64,000 nt of DNA, taken from contig JAZTXM010000005.1 in assembly GCA_045636425.1 (NCBI GenBank), forward strand, positions 39,563 to 103,562. Direction: 5' to 3'. Every line of letters begins with the position of its first letter. Positions within the stretch are counted from its first letter, which is position 1. The notes under the pieces are model-generated. The model was not told where the DNA came from, ran no database searches, and saw only the letters and a program-made list of their open reading frames with translations. Both the position numbers and the translations under genes were made by a program. Positions 17,483 to 25,901 of this stretch are shown piece after piece. The stretch comes from UMGS1883 sp045636425. Its GTDB lineage: Bacteria; Bacillota; Clostridia; UMGS1883.

Positions 17483-18226
17483 TTATAGAACTTTCCGCAG
17501 GAAATCTCGTAATCTTTGGTTTTCGTTCTTTTCAAAAATTTCTTCGGGAGTGCCTTTAGCCAATATTTCGCCGTTATCCATAAAGATTACTGTGTCGGCA
17601 ACTTCCCTTGCAAAGCCCATTTCGTGGGTTACAACAACCATAGTCATACCCTCTTTTGCAAGCTCCTTCATAACATCGAGCACCTCGCCCACCATTTCGG
17701 GGTCAAGAGCACTTGTAGGCTCATCGAAAAGGAGCACCTCGGGATTCATACACAGAGCACGCACAATTGCCACTCTCTGTTTCTGTCCGCCCGAAAGCTG
17801 GGAGGGGTATGCATTTGCCCTGTCGCTAAGACCTACTCTTTTTAGGAGTGAAAGGGCTTTCTCCTCTGCCTCCGCCTTGCTCATTTTAAGGAGCTTCATG
17901 GGGGCAAGGGTCATATTACGAAGAACCGTCATATGAGGGAAAAGGTTAAACTGCTGGAAAACCATACCCATTTTTCTGCGGTGAAGGTTAATGTTGTTTT
18001 TAGGATCCGTTATATCTGTACCTTCAAGATAAATTTTGCCGTCGGTAGGAGTTTCCAGAAGATTGAGTGAGCGGAGGAATGTTGATTTACCGCATCCGCT
18101 GGGGCCGATTACAACGACAACCTCGCCTTTGTTTATTTCGATATCAATTCCGTTGAGGGCTTTCACTTTTCCGCCGATAAAATGTTTTTTCAGACCTTCT
18201 ACTTTGATTAATGTATTATCGTTCAC
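17483..18226 (-). CDS. Polar amino-acid ABC transporter, ATP-binding protein (GlnQ-type)
   Basis: 247 residues. Walker A GPSGCGKST (about 38-46), Q-loop VFQQFNLFPHMTV, signature LSGGQKQRVAI, Walker B LLFDEPTSALDPE and switch histidine VVTHEMGFA. This is the polar amino-acid uptake (GlnQ/HisP) subfamily. It overlaps the permease gene by 11 bases; the solute-binding protein is the first gene. Specific substrate (glutamine, cystine, basic amino acids) is not determinable from sequence. Confidence 0.95.
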   Translation of the reverse strand: MNDNTLIKVEGLKKHFIGGKVKALNGIDIEINKGEVVVVIGPSGCGKSTFLRSLNLLETPTDGKIYLEGTDITDPKNNINLHRRKMGMVFQQFNLFPHMTVLRNMTLAPMKLLKMSKAEAEEKALSLLKRVGLSDRANAYPSQLSGGQKQRVAIVRALCMNPEVLLFDEPTSALDPEMVGEVLDVMKELAKEGMTMVVVTHEMGFAREVADTVIFMDNGEILAKGTPEEIFEKNENQRLRDFLRKVL

Positions 18227-18932
18227 TCTTACGGAGCCTCCTTTCGAGAATATTCACAAGCTTGGTAAAGAACATAACCAGAACAAGATAGATAACCGCT
18301 ACGGCAACAAGCGGCATAAAAGGAGAATACGTAGCCGCACGAATAATATTTCCGCCCATAGTAAGGTCGCGGATGGTAACGTAACCTGCAACGGAGGTTT
18401 CCTTGAGCAAAACTATGAACTCATTTGCCAAAGCGGGCAATATATTCTTGAAAGCCTGGGGGATTATTATATACCACATTGTGGCTTTATAGTCTAAACC
18501 GAGGCTTCTGCCTGCTTCAAACTGCCCCGGGTCTATTGACATAATACCCGAACGAACAATTTCTGCAACGTAGGCTCCTGAATTTATGCCGAAGGCTAAA
18601 ATCGCTATCATAAGACTGTTTCTTGAGGAAGCAAAAATGATATAGTACATTATCATCAACTGTACTACTACAGGCGTTCCTCTGATAACGGTGAGGTATA
18701 TTTTGCAGATGATGTTAAGAATCCATAAAAGAAATTTCTTCATGCCTTTTCGCATTTCAGATGCGTTTTTGTCGTAAGTGGATCTGATCACGGCGACAAG
18801 AACACCAAGAAACACACCTATTATCAACGAAGCGAATGTGATGACAAGTGTGTTTTTTAAACCCGAGGTAATAAATTTCCAGCGGTTTTCATCAACAAAA
18901 TTCAATATAAATTCTTCTTTGAAGTTTTCCAT
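18216..18932 (-). CDS. Polar amino-acid ABC transporter, permease
   Basis: 238 residues, membrane component with about five hydrophobic segments and the HisM/GlnP-type coupling motif (FEAGRSLGLDYKATMWYIIIPQAFK, with the EAA-loop glycine). It forms a homodimer with two ATPases. Located between binding-protein and ATPase genes, with a hairpin in the 69-bp spacer to the binding protein. Confidence 0.94.
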   Translation of the reverse strand: MENFKEEFILNFVDENRWKFITSGLKNTLVITFASLIIGVFLGVLVAVIRSTYDKNASEMRKGMKKFLLWILNIICKIYLTVIRGTPVVVQLMIMYYIIFASSRNSLMIAILAFGINSGAYVAEIVRSGIMSIDPGQFEAGRSLGLDYKATMWYIIIPQAFKNILPALANEFIVLLKETSVAGYVTIRDLTMGGNIIRAATYSPFMPLVAVAVIYLVLVMFFTKLVNILERRLRKSER

Positions 18933-18950
18933 AAAATCACCTTATCTGTA

Positions 18951-18990
18951 AAACAAAAATAGAGGCGGCTAAGCGCCTCTGTTTTTGTTT
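18951..18990 (-). terminator. Attenuator-like hairpin between binding-protein and permease genes
   Basis: AGAGGCG (18961-18967) pairs with CGCCTCT (18974-18980), extended by the flanking A-rich and T-rich blocks. Partial termination here would give excess binding protein over the membrane components, as is common for ABC importers. Confidence 0.7.
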
Positions 18991-19001
18991 ATCGAAATTT
19001 A

Positions 19002-19796
19002 TTATTTGTTGTTTGCTTCAACGTAGGCCTTTGCAGGTTCATTATCGATGATAACACAGTCAACCTTGCCTGCGATGAGTGCCTGTACAGCTTCGTTACC
19101 GGATGTATATTTCATTACACGATCTGCGCCGAAGTCACCCTCAGCGTAGATGTCACCGGTTGTACCCTTCTGAGTACCGATGAGATAGTCTGCACCCTCT
19201 GCGAAGAGGTCGTCAACGCTCTTAATCTTGCTTCCTTCGGGAACGATGATTGACTGAATACCTGTAGCATAGCTGTCAGAGAAGTTAATGCTCTTAAGTC
19301 TGTCTTCTGTAACAGTCATACCAGCCATACCGAAATCAGACTTGCCTGTCTGTACTGCTGTAATGATGGAATCAAATTCCATATCATCTATAACAAGCTT
19401 CATATCAAGCTTATCTGCAATAGCAGCTGCAAATTCCGCATCAATACCTACGATTACTTCGTTTTCATAGTATTCGTAGGGAGGGAACTGTGCATTTGTA
19501 GCCATATGTATCTCAGCCTTACCTTCTGCTTCCTGCTGGAACTTAAGGTCATGAGCTACACCGGAAATGTACTTGTCGATGATAGCCTGCTTTGTTCCGT
19601 CTGCTTCAAGCTCGCTAAGTGCGGCATTGATCTTGTCAAGAAGGTCTGTGTTTTCTTTTGCAACGCAGATTGCGTAATCTTCTACTGCATATTCTGTGTC
19701 AAGGATTGTAAGCTTAACATCTTTTTTTCCTCCGCAAGCGGCAAATGCAGATACGCAAAGTGCAAGCATGAGTATAATTGTAAGTATTCTTTTCAT
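19002..19796 (-). CDS. Polar amino-acid ABC transporter, substrate-binding lipoprotein
   Basis: 264 residues. Lipoprotein signal peptide (hydrophobic residues 4-18, cysteine at about 21 in AFAACGG), then the bacterial extracellular solute-binding family 3 fold: MATNAQFPPYEYYENEVIVGIDAEFAAAIADKL, DFGMAGMTVTEDRLKSINFSDSY and YLIGTQKGTTG. An insertion of about 70 residues between the lipobox and the usual N-terminal strand is unusual: the segment LTILDTEYAVEDYAICVAKENTDLLDKI looks like a displaced family-3 element (permuted or duplicated). First gene of the transporter operon. Confidence 0.9.
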   Translation of the reverse strand: MKRILTIILMLALCVSAFAACGGKKDVKLTILDTEYAVEDYAICVAKENTDLLDKINAALSELEADGTKQAIIDKYISGVAHDLKFQQEAEGKAEIHMATNAQFPPYEYYENEVIVGIDAEFAAAIADKLDMKLVIDDMEFDSIITAVQTGKSDFGMAGMTVTEDRLKSINFSDSYATGIQSIIVPEGSKIKSVDDLFAEGADYLIGTQKGTTGDIYAEGDFGADRVMKYTSGNEAVQALIAGKVDCVIIDNEPAKAYVEANNK

Positions 19797-19829
19797 GATT
19801 TTTCCTCCAATATTATAGAATTCACTTTA

Positions 19830-19858
19830 ATTATAATGACAAATGTATAAATTTGCAA
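19830..19858 (-). promoter_or_regulatory. Promoter of the amino-acid ABC transporter operon
   Basis: On the minus strand TTGCAA (19853-19858), 17-base spacer, TATAAT (19830-19835), 34 bases before the start codon. Confidence 0.8.
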
Positions 19859-19891
19859 GTGTTTTTTGTAAATATACAAAAAACTTAGCCT

Positions 19892-20695
19892 TTATTTCTT
19901 CAATTTAAGCGTTTTTTCGTATGCTTTTATGACTGCATTCATTGCATTTGCCCTGAAACCGCCGTCCTCAAGTGCACGCACGCCCTCAATGGTTGTTCCG
20001 CCGGGGGAGCAGACATTATCTTTAAGCTCGGCGGGGTGCTTGCCGCTTTCAATAACCATCTGTGCCGCACCCAAAACCGTGTTTGCCGCATAGGAAAGTG
20101 CCTTATCCCTGGGAAGTCCACAGTCTACGGCTCCGTCTGCAAGTGCCTCAATGAAAAGGTATACAAAGGCAGGACCGCATCCCGAAAGTGCACTTGCCGC
20201 ATCAATAAGCTTTTCGTCAATATTGTCCGTAATACCTGCAAGGGAGAAAATTTCGCAAAATTCCTTTTCCTCATCTTTTGTGATTTTATCGTCCAATGAA
20301 TAGAGAATCACACCCTTTCCCACAGCTGCGGGGGTATTGGGCATAATGCGGATAACGGGGACCTCAGTTCCGAAAGCCTCCTTAATTGCACCGATGCTGA
20401 TGCCTGCAGCCATGGAAACCACAATAAAGCGGTCGGTGCGGCTCTTTAATACGGGGGCAATTTCCGAAATTGTATTGAATATAACCTGAGGCTTAACCCC
20501 CAAGAAAATATATTTGCAGTTTTTCGCAATATCCTCATTGGAGGATTTGTTTGCACCTGTTTCACGGCTTAATGCAATTGCCTTTTCTTCTAAAAAGTCA
20601 GAAAGGTAAACCCTTTCACCGCCTATTGCCTTTGCCGCCGCACTTGCCAGTGCACCGCCCATGTTTCCGCAGCCTATAAAACCTGCAGTGTACAT
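19892..20695 (-). CDS. proC: Pyrroline-5-carboxylate reductase
   Basis: 267 residues from ATG 20695; the upstream in-frame TTG at 20704 touches the AAGGAGG ribosome site, so the ATG is preferred. Last step of proline synthesis. NAD(P)-binding GFIGCGNMGGALASA, VIRIMPNTPAAVGKG and the C-terminal catalytic/dimer motif ALSGCGPAFVYLFIEALADGAV and CSPGGTTIEG are present. Last gene of the proB-proA-proC run, so all proline steps from glutamate are encoded together. Confidence 0.96.
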   Translation of the reverse strand: MYTAGFIGCGNMGGALASAAAKAIGGERVYLSDFLEEKAIALSRETGANKSSNEDIAKNCKYIFLGVKPQVIFNTISEIAPVLKSRTDRFIVVSMAAGISIGAIKEAFGTEVPVIRIMPNTPAAVGKGVILYSLDDKITKDEEKEFCEIFSLAGITDNIDEKLIDAASALSGCGPAFVYLFIEALADGAVDCGLPRDKALSYAANTVLGAAQMVIESGKHPAELKDNVCSPGGTTIEGVRALEDGGFRANAMNAVIKAYEKTLKLKK

Positions 20696-20710
20696 ATTAA
20701 TCAAACCTCC

Positions 20711-21967
20711 TTATCTTACCTGTCCGTTACCTTTTATAATATATTTGTAGGCATTAAGCTCTCTTAGCCCCATCGGACCTCTTGCGTGAAGCTTCTGGGT
20801 GGAAATTCCCATTTCACAGCCAAGTCCGAATTCGCCGCCGTCGGTAAAACGGGTGGAGGCATTCACATAAACGGAGGAGCTGTCAACCGCCGCGGTAAAG
20901 ATTTTGGCGTTTTCCTCGTTTTTTGTGATAATGCTTTCACTGTGCCCGGTGGAATGAAGAGCAATATGCTCTATGGCACTTGTCACGTCCTCCGTCACGC
21001 TTACGGCTAAGATGTAGTCAAGAAACTCCGTGTCAAAATCTTCGGGAGAAGCTTTTTTCGTGCCTAAAATCTCATAAGCCCTTTCATCACAGCGAAGCTC
21101 CACGGGTGTAAGTCCGCTTTTTTCGCGGTTATCAAAGAGTCTCTCTTTTACAAGAGGGAGAAAATCCTTTGCAATATTTTTATGCACAAGCAGACTTTCC
21201 GCCGCATTGCATACGGAGGGGCGGCTCGTTTTTGCATTTTCAATTATATTTAGTGCCATTTCAAAGTCGGCACTTTCATCAACAAAGATATGGCAAATCC
21301 CCGTTCCTGTCTGAATACAGGGAACCTTTGCGTTTTCAAGGCAGGCATTGATAAGTCCCGCACCGCCTCTGGGAATAAGCAAATCCACATATCCCACAGC
21401 CGTCATAAGCTCTGTTGCGCTTTGGCGTGTGGTGTCGGAAATAAGATTTATCAGATTTTCCGAAAGATTGCACTCTGAAAGAGCCTCTCTCAGTGCATCT
21501 ACGATTGCCTTTGCACTGTTATATGCTTCCTTTCCGCCTCGAAGCACGCACACATTTCCGCTTTTAAGGGAAAGTGCCGCCGCATCGCTTGTTACATTGG
21601 GGCGGCTTTCGTAAATTATTGCCGTAACGCCGATGGGAACGGAGGTTTTTTCGATTGCAAGTCCGTTTTCACGCTCTACCCTTTCCAGAACCTGCCCTAC
21701 AGGGTCGGGGAGTGAAGCCACGTCGCGGATTCCCTGTGCCATGGCGGCAATTCTTTCCTTGGAAAGGGAAAGGCGGTCAATCATTACATCAGAAATTATT
21801 CCCTTTGCCTTTTCTACGTCAACACTGTTTGCAGAAAGGATTTTATCGGTATGCTCAATAAGCTTATCCGCCATGCAAAGAAGAGCGGCATTTTTTGTAT
21901 CTGTATCAAGAAGCATTGCAGAAAGCTTTGCCCTCTTGGCATTTTCAAGTATTTGTTTTGTTGTCAT
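20711..21967 (-). CDS. proA: Glutamate-5-semialdehyde dehydrogenase (gamma-glutamyl phosphate reductase)
   Basis: 418 residues, normal length. Aldehyde-dehydrogenase-like enzyme that reduces gamma-glutamyl phosphate with NADPH. Motifs IYESRPNVTSDAAALSLKSGN, LIPRGGAGLI, GTGICHIFVD, the catalytic cysteine in RPSVCNAAE and C-terminal ASTRFTDGGEFGLGCEMGIS. Starts two bases after proB ends. Confidence 0.97.
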   Translation of the reverse strand: MTTKQILENAKRAKLSAMLLDTDTKNAALLCMADKLIEHTDKILSANSVDVEKAKGIISDVMIDRLSLSKERIAAMAQGIRDVASLPDPVGQVLERVERENGLAIEKTSVPIGVTAIIYESRPNVTSDAAALSLKSGNVCVLRGGKEAYNSAKAIVDALREALSECNLSENLINLISDTTRQSATELMTAVGYVDLLIPRGGAGLINACLENAKVPCIQTGTGICHIFVDESADFEMALNIIENAKTSRPSVCNAAESLLVHKNIAKDFLPLVKERLFDNREKSGLTPVELRCDERAYEILGTKKASPEDFDTEFLDYILAVSVTEDVTSAIEHIALHSTGHSESIITKNEENAKIFTAAVDSSSVYVNASTRFTDGGEFGLGCEMGISTQKLHARGPMGLRELNAYKYIIKGNGQVR

Positions 21968-21969
21968 AT

Positions 21970-22752
21970 TTATCTTTCACCTTGCTTAATAAATCTTGTT
22001 CCTATGCTTTTTCCCTCTGCTATATCGTAGAGAACATAGGGGTTTGAGCCGTTTGTAATAATCATATCTATTCCGCTTTCGGTGCAGATTTGTGCCGCAC
22101 GGATTTTGGTAGCCATGCCGCCTGTTCCCAGATCGCTTCCCTTACCGCCTGCCATGGCGATAATTGCGGGCGTGATAGCACAAACCTCGGAAAGAAGCTC
22201 GGCATCGGGGGTAGTATGGGGGTCGGCGGTATAAAGTCCGTCAATATCCGAAAGGAGTACCAAAAGGTCAGCATCACAGCTGCGGGCAACAAGGGCGCTT
22301 AATGTATCATTGTCTCCCACCGAGATTTCCTCGGTTGCCACTGTGTCATTTTCATTTATAATCGGAAGTGCGCCAAGCTCCAAAAGACGAAGGACGGTAT
22401 TGCGGAAGTTTTCGCCCCGTTCGCTTCTTGTACTTTCGGAAATGTCGGGCGAAGTGATAAGAAGCTGTGCCACGGTGTGGTTATATTCAGAGAAAAGCTT
22501 GTCGTATGTATACATCAGCTCGCACTGACCGACTGCCGCCGCCGCCTGCTTTGTGGGCATATCCTCGGGGCGTTTTCCCAAGGACAGCTTACCCACGCCC
22601 ATGCCGATAGCACCCGAGGAAACAAGGATTATCTCATTCCCTGCATTTTTAAGGTCGCTTATAACCTTACATAAATCCTCCACGTGGCGGATATTAAGAT
22701 GCCCTGTGCTGTGGGCAAGAGTAGATGTTCCGACTTTTATCGCTATACGCAT
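21970..22752 (-). CDS. proB: Glutamate 5-kinase (short form without PUA domain)
   Basis: 260 residues from ATG 22752 (AAAGGA 9 bases upstream; ATG 22761 abuts the ribosome site). Phosphorylates glutamate to start proline synthesis. Amino-acid kinase motifs IAIKVGTSTL, LVSSGAIGMGVGKL, NENDTVA, GDNDTLSALVA and GTGGMATKI are all present. It stops before the PUA domain that lengthens E. coli ProB to about 367 residues; such short forms are common. Confidence 0.96.
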   Translation of the reverse strand: MRIAIKVGTSTLAHSTGHLNIRHVEDLCKVISDLKNAGNEIILVSSGAIGMGVGKLSLGKRPEDMPTKQAAAAVGQCELMYTYDKLFSEYNHTVAQLLITSPDISESTRSERGENFRNTVLRLLELGALPIINENDTVATEEISVGDNDTLSALVARSCDADLLVLLSDIDGLYTADPHTTPDAELLSEVCAITPAIIAMAGGKGSDLGTGGMATKIRAAQICTESGIDMIITNGSNPYVLYDIAEGKSIGTRFIKQGER

Positions 22753-22765
22753 TTTAATCATTCCT

Positions 22766-23713
22766 TTACAAAAGCTCCCGCAGAATACTGCTCATCTCAT
22801 CAAGGCGGGTAGCTGTATTAATCTTATTACGGAGCTGTGCTGCACCGCTAAGCCCTTTTATATACCAGGAGGCGTGCTTTCTTGCCTCTAAAATACCGCG
22901 GTGTTCTCCCTTAAGGGAACAAAGCAGAGTGATATGCTCAATAGCCATGGAAATTCTTTCTTCGGGAGTGGGGTCGGTTTCCACCTGTCCGCCCTCCAAT
23001 AGCTCGATTATCTGCCTGAAAATCCACGGGTTTCCCTGACTGCCCCTGCCAATCATAACGGCGGACGCACCTGTTTCCGAGAGCATGCTTTTTGCGTCCT
23101 CGGCAGAAAATATGTCGCCGTTTGCAATGACGGGGATTGTTACCGCTTCGCACACCTTGCGGATAACGCTCCTGTCGGCTTTTCCGCTGTAATACTGCTC
23201 ACGCGTTCTTCCGTGAACGGTCACAGCCGCCGCCCCGCAGTTTTGGGCAATACGAGCAAGCTCCACGGCGTTTATATGCTCGCTGTCCCAGCCGCTTCGC
23301 ATTTTTACTGTGACGGGCTTTGTAGCCTTGTCGCACACGGAGCCGATTATTTTTTCCGCTTTGTCAAGGTCACGCATGAGGGCGCTTCCCTCGCCGTTGC
23401 CTGCAATTTTTGGTGCAGGACAGCCCATGTTAATATCGGTGAAAAGTCCGTGCTTTTCTACTTCGCACACGGCAGATGCCATAATAGCGGCATCACTTCC
23501 GAAAAGCTGTACCGCCGTGGGAAGATTATCCGTCTGCATAAGAGCGTTTGTCTTTTTGTCGGAAAAAGAAAGTGCCTTTGCACTGACCATTTCCGTGTAT
23601 GAAAGCCCTGCCCCGAAGCGGTCGCATATAATTCGGAACGCAAGATCCGTCACCCCTGCCATGGGGGCGAGGAAAATATTATTTTTTAAAGATACATTTC
23701 CTATTTTCATCAT
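22766..23713 (-). CDS. dusB: tRNA-dihydrouridine synthase (DusB family)
   Basis: 315 residues. FMN-dependent reduction of uridine in tRNA. Motifs IFLAPMAGVTDLAFR, NMGCPAPKIAGNGEGSALM (catalytic cysteine), TVKMRSGWD, VTVHGRTREQYYSGKAD, PVIANGDIFS and VMIGRGSQGNPWIF are classic. The ATG overlaps the stop of the EIIC-like gene by four bases (ATGA), and proB follows after 13 bases, so it is embedded in the proline operon. Confidence 0.96.
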   Translation of the reverse strand: MMKIGNVSLKNNIFLAPMAGVTDLAFRIICDRFGAGLSYTEMVSAKALSFSDKKTNALMQTDNLPTAVQLFGSDAAIMASAVCEVEKHGLFTDINMGCPAPKIAGNGEGSALMRDLDKAEKIIGSVCDKATKPVTVKMRSGWDSEHINAVELARIAQNCGAAAVTVHGRTREQYYSGKADRSVIRKVCEAVTIPVIANGDIFSAEDAKSMLSETGASAVMIGRGSQGNPWIFRQIIELLEGGQVETDPTPEERISMAIEHITLLCSLKGEHRGILEARKHASWYIKGLSGAAQLRNKINTATRLDEMSSILRELL

Positions 23714-24777
23714 AAATTAAGCTTCATATCGCCCTGCCTGATAATACCGAGCTTCCGCATACCTTCGGAAATCACAAGGGAAATTATTGCAGGGAAGATA
23801 AAATACATCAGAATATTATATAAAAGTGCGGTTAAGGGATTCATGTAAGAAGACATTACTTCAAAACTGGATATAGGACCTACGAGACCTGCCGTACCCA
23901 TACCGCTACCCACGGGGTTACTCTGCATTTTGAATACTATTGTGGAAATGGGGCCAAGCACCGCACTTGTAAATATGGAAGGAATCCATATCTGCGGATG
24001 CCTCACAATATTGGGAATCTGGAGCATGCTTGTACCTAATCCCTGTGCAAAAAGACCTCCTACCTTGTTTTCCCTGTAACTGCACACGGCAAAGCCAATC
24101 ATGTTGGCACAGCAGCCAACCGTTGCCGCACCTGCCGCAAGGCCGCTTAACTTAAGTGCAACGCCGATTGCCGCGGAGCTTATAGGGAGAGTGAGGAACA
24201 TTCCCATAAGAACGCTGACTACAATGCCCATTACGAAGGGATTCTGTTCAACGCCCCAGTTTACCATTCCGCCAAGGTCTGCCATGAATTCCGAAATGGG
24301 TGGTCCTGCAAGAAGTCCGATCGTCGCACCCGAAACAATGCAACAAACGGGAGTTACGATTATGTCAACTTTGGTTTTACCGCTTACAAGCTTTCCTACA
24401 AGAATTGCAGTATATGCCGCCAGAAATGCACCTACCGGCTCTCCCGGGGGAGTGATGGCAAATGCACCTTCTACGAAAAATGTGCCTGCAAGGATTTTTC
24501 CTGCATAAGCACCAATCATACCTGTAACTGCGGCACTTACGGTAGTAAGCTGGGATGAATGGAATTTACACGCCACACCCACACCGATTCCTGCACCTGT
24601 CAGAAGGGACGCAACCTTACCGAACACAAAAAGGAAATTACCGACGCTACCGCCGATAAATGTGCTTATCTGCGTGAGAATAGTTCCCACAATCAGCGTG
24701 GCAAAAAGTCCGTAAGCCATACCGCTGAGGCCATCAATAAAAATGTGGTTAAGAATTTTTTTCAAAGTTTTCATCAT
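23710..24777 (-). CDS. PTS EIIC-like membrane transporter (PF13303-type)
   Basis: About 355 residues from ATG 24777 (an adjacent ATG at 24774 and GTG/TTG just upstream are also possible). Around ten hydrophobic, glycine/alanine-rich segments with TPPGEPVGAFLAAYTAILVGKLVSGKTKVDI and FTSAVLGPISTIVFKMQSNPVGSGMGTAGLVGP resemble the stand-alone EIIC family found in Bacillota. No EIIA or EIIB domain is present here, so phosphotransfer is doubtful and the substrate is unknown. First gene of the dusB-proBAC unit. Confidence 0.75.
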   Translation of the reverse strand: MMKTLKKILNHIFIDGLSGMAYGLFATLIVGTILTQISTFIGGSVGNFLFVFGKVASLLTGAGIGVGVACKFHSSQLTTVSAAVTGMIGAYAGKILAGTFFVEGAFAITPPGEPVGAFLAAYTAILVGKLVSGKTKVDIIVTPVCCIVSGATIGLLAGPPISEFMADLGGMVNWGVEQNPFVMGIVVSVLMGMFLTLPISSAAIGVALKLSGLAAGAATVGCCANMIGFAVCSYRENKVGGLFAQGLGTSMLQIPNIVRHPQIWIPSIFTSAVLGPISTIVFKMQSNPVGSGMGTAGLVGPISSFEVMSSYMNPLTALLYNILMYFIFPAIISLVISEGMRKLGIIRQGDMKLNL

Positions 24778-24809
24778 CAACACTATCCCATCGTATCATT
24801 ATTTCCTAT

Positions 24810-24838
24810 ATTATATATAAAAAAACTCCCATATTCAA
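24810..24838 (-). promoter_or_regulatory. Promoter of the EIIC-dusB-proBAC unit
   Basis: Minus-strand TTGAAT (24833-24838), 17-base spacer, TATAAT (24810-24815). Confidence 0.78.
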
Positions 24839-24868
24839 GCAAAAACCGCATAAAAGCAAAAAAAACTA

Positions 24869-24896
24869 TTGAAATTTACGATTTTTATGCTACAAT
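24869..24896 (+). promoter_or_regulatory. Ferredoxin promoter
   Basis: TTGAAA (24869-24874), 16-base spacer, TACAAT (24891-24896), 33 bases before the ferredoxin start; divergent from the EIIC promoter. Confidence 0.7.
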
Positions 24897-24929
24897 GTAG
24901 GTAGAATCTATGTAAAAGAGGTGTAGACA

Positions 24930-25103
24930 ATGGCTTATATTATTAACGAAGAGTGCATCGGTTGCGGTGCTTGCGCAGGCGAGTGCCCCGTAGAATGCAT
25001 CAAAGAGTGCGACGGAAAGTACGAAATCGACGCTGATGCTTGCATCGAGTGCGGTGCTTGTGCAGGTGTATGCCCTGTTGCAGCTCCCAACCCCGCTGAA
25101 TAA
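24930..25103 (+). CDS. 2[4Fe-4S] ferredoxin
   Basis: 57 residues with two cluster motifs, CIGCGACAGECP (residues 9-20) and CIECGACAGVCP (38-49), plus the conserved N-terminal AYIINEECI. Clostridial-type low-potential electron carrier. Single gene with its own promoter and terminator. AAGAGGTG upstream of ATG. Confidence 0.97.
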   Translation: MAYIINEECIGCGACAGECPVECIKECDGKYEIDADACIECGACAGVCPVAAPNPAE

Positions 25104-25119
25104 TCGGAGATTAAGAAAG

Positions 25120-25149
25120 AAAAGCCGCTGAAATTTTTCGGCGGCTTTT
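25120..25149 (+). terminator. Terminator after the ferredoxin gene
   Basis: AAAAGCCGC (25120-25128) pairs with GCGGCTTTT (25141-25149). Confidence 0.82.
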
Positions 25150-25172
25150 ACTTTCTGAAAAGGAGCAGGAAA

Positions 25173-25901
25173 ATGGATTTAGTTTTAGATAATGAAAAAG
25201 TAGAGGACTTAGGTCTTAAAGGATATAAAATAATACAAAACAAGGAAGGCTTTTGTTTCGGAAGCGATGCGGTGCTTCTTTCGCGGTTTGTAAAGCTTAA
25301 AAAAGGAGCAAGGGTGCTGGATATGTGTACAGGGACGGGAATTATACCCGTGCTTTTGTGGGGAATGCAGGAGCCTTCCCAAATTGATGCGGTGGAAATC
25401 GTCCCCGCTGTCAGCAATATGGCAAAAAGGACTATGGAGCTTAACAATCTGTCGGATAAGATAATCGTACATAACGCAGACCTTAACGACGCTCCCACGC
25501 TTTTTGGGAAGCATGTGTTTGATGCGGTTACCTGCAATCCGCCCTATATGAACGCAGGCGGAGGAATCGTAAATCCCAAGGATGCCCTTGCCATAGCCCG
25601 CCACGAAATTGCCTGTACATTGGACGGCGTGGTAAAAAGTGCGGCGGCAGTGCTTAAATCGGGCGGCAAGCTTTTTATGGTGCACAGGGCTGACCGTATG
25701 TGCGACGTCATATCTGCTTTCAGGAAATACAAAATTGAGCCGAAACGCCTTAGCGTGGTGTACCCCTCCGAGGGAAAAGCGGCAAATCTGATTTTGGTGG
25801 AGGGAGCTTTGGACGGAAAGCCTCAGCTAAGATTGGAGAGTGCCGTCTTTATGTATGACAGGGACGGAAACTATATACAGTCAATAAAGGAAGATTGCTA
25901 A
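25173..25901 (+). CDS. SAM-dependent methyltransferase, TrmN6/YabB-like
   Basis: 242 residues. SAM-binding motif VLDMCTGTGIIPVLL (about 48-62) and catalytic CNPPYMNAGGG (about 120) mark an N6-adenine-type methyltransferase; the N-terminal GFCFGSDAVLLSRF matches the family that includes TrmN6 (tRNA A37) and Bacillus YabB. Its gene precedes rsmI here as yabB-yabC do in Bacillus. The exact target is inferred. Confidence 0.88.
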   Translation: MDLVLDNEKVEDLGLKGYKIIQNKEGFCFGSDAVLLSRFVKLKKGARVLDMCTGTGIIPVLLWGMQEPSQIDAVEIVPAVSNMAKRTMELNNLSDKIIVHNADLNDAPTLFGKHVFDAVTCNPPYMNAGGGIVNPKDALAIARHEIACTLDGVVKSAAAVLKSGGKLFMVHRADRMCDVISAFRKYKIEPKRLSVVYPSEGKAANLILVEGALDGKPQLRLESAVFMYDRDGNYIQSIKEDC

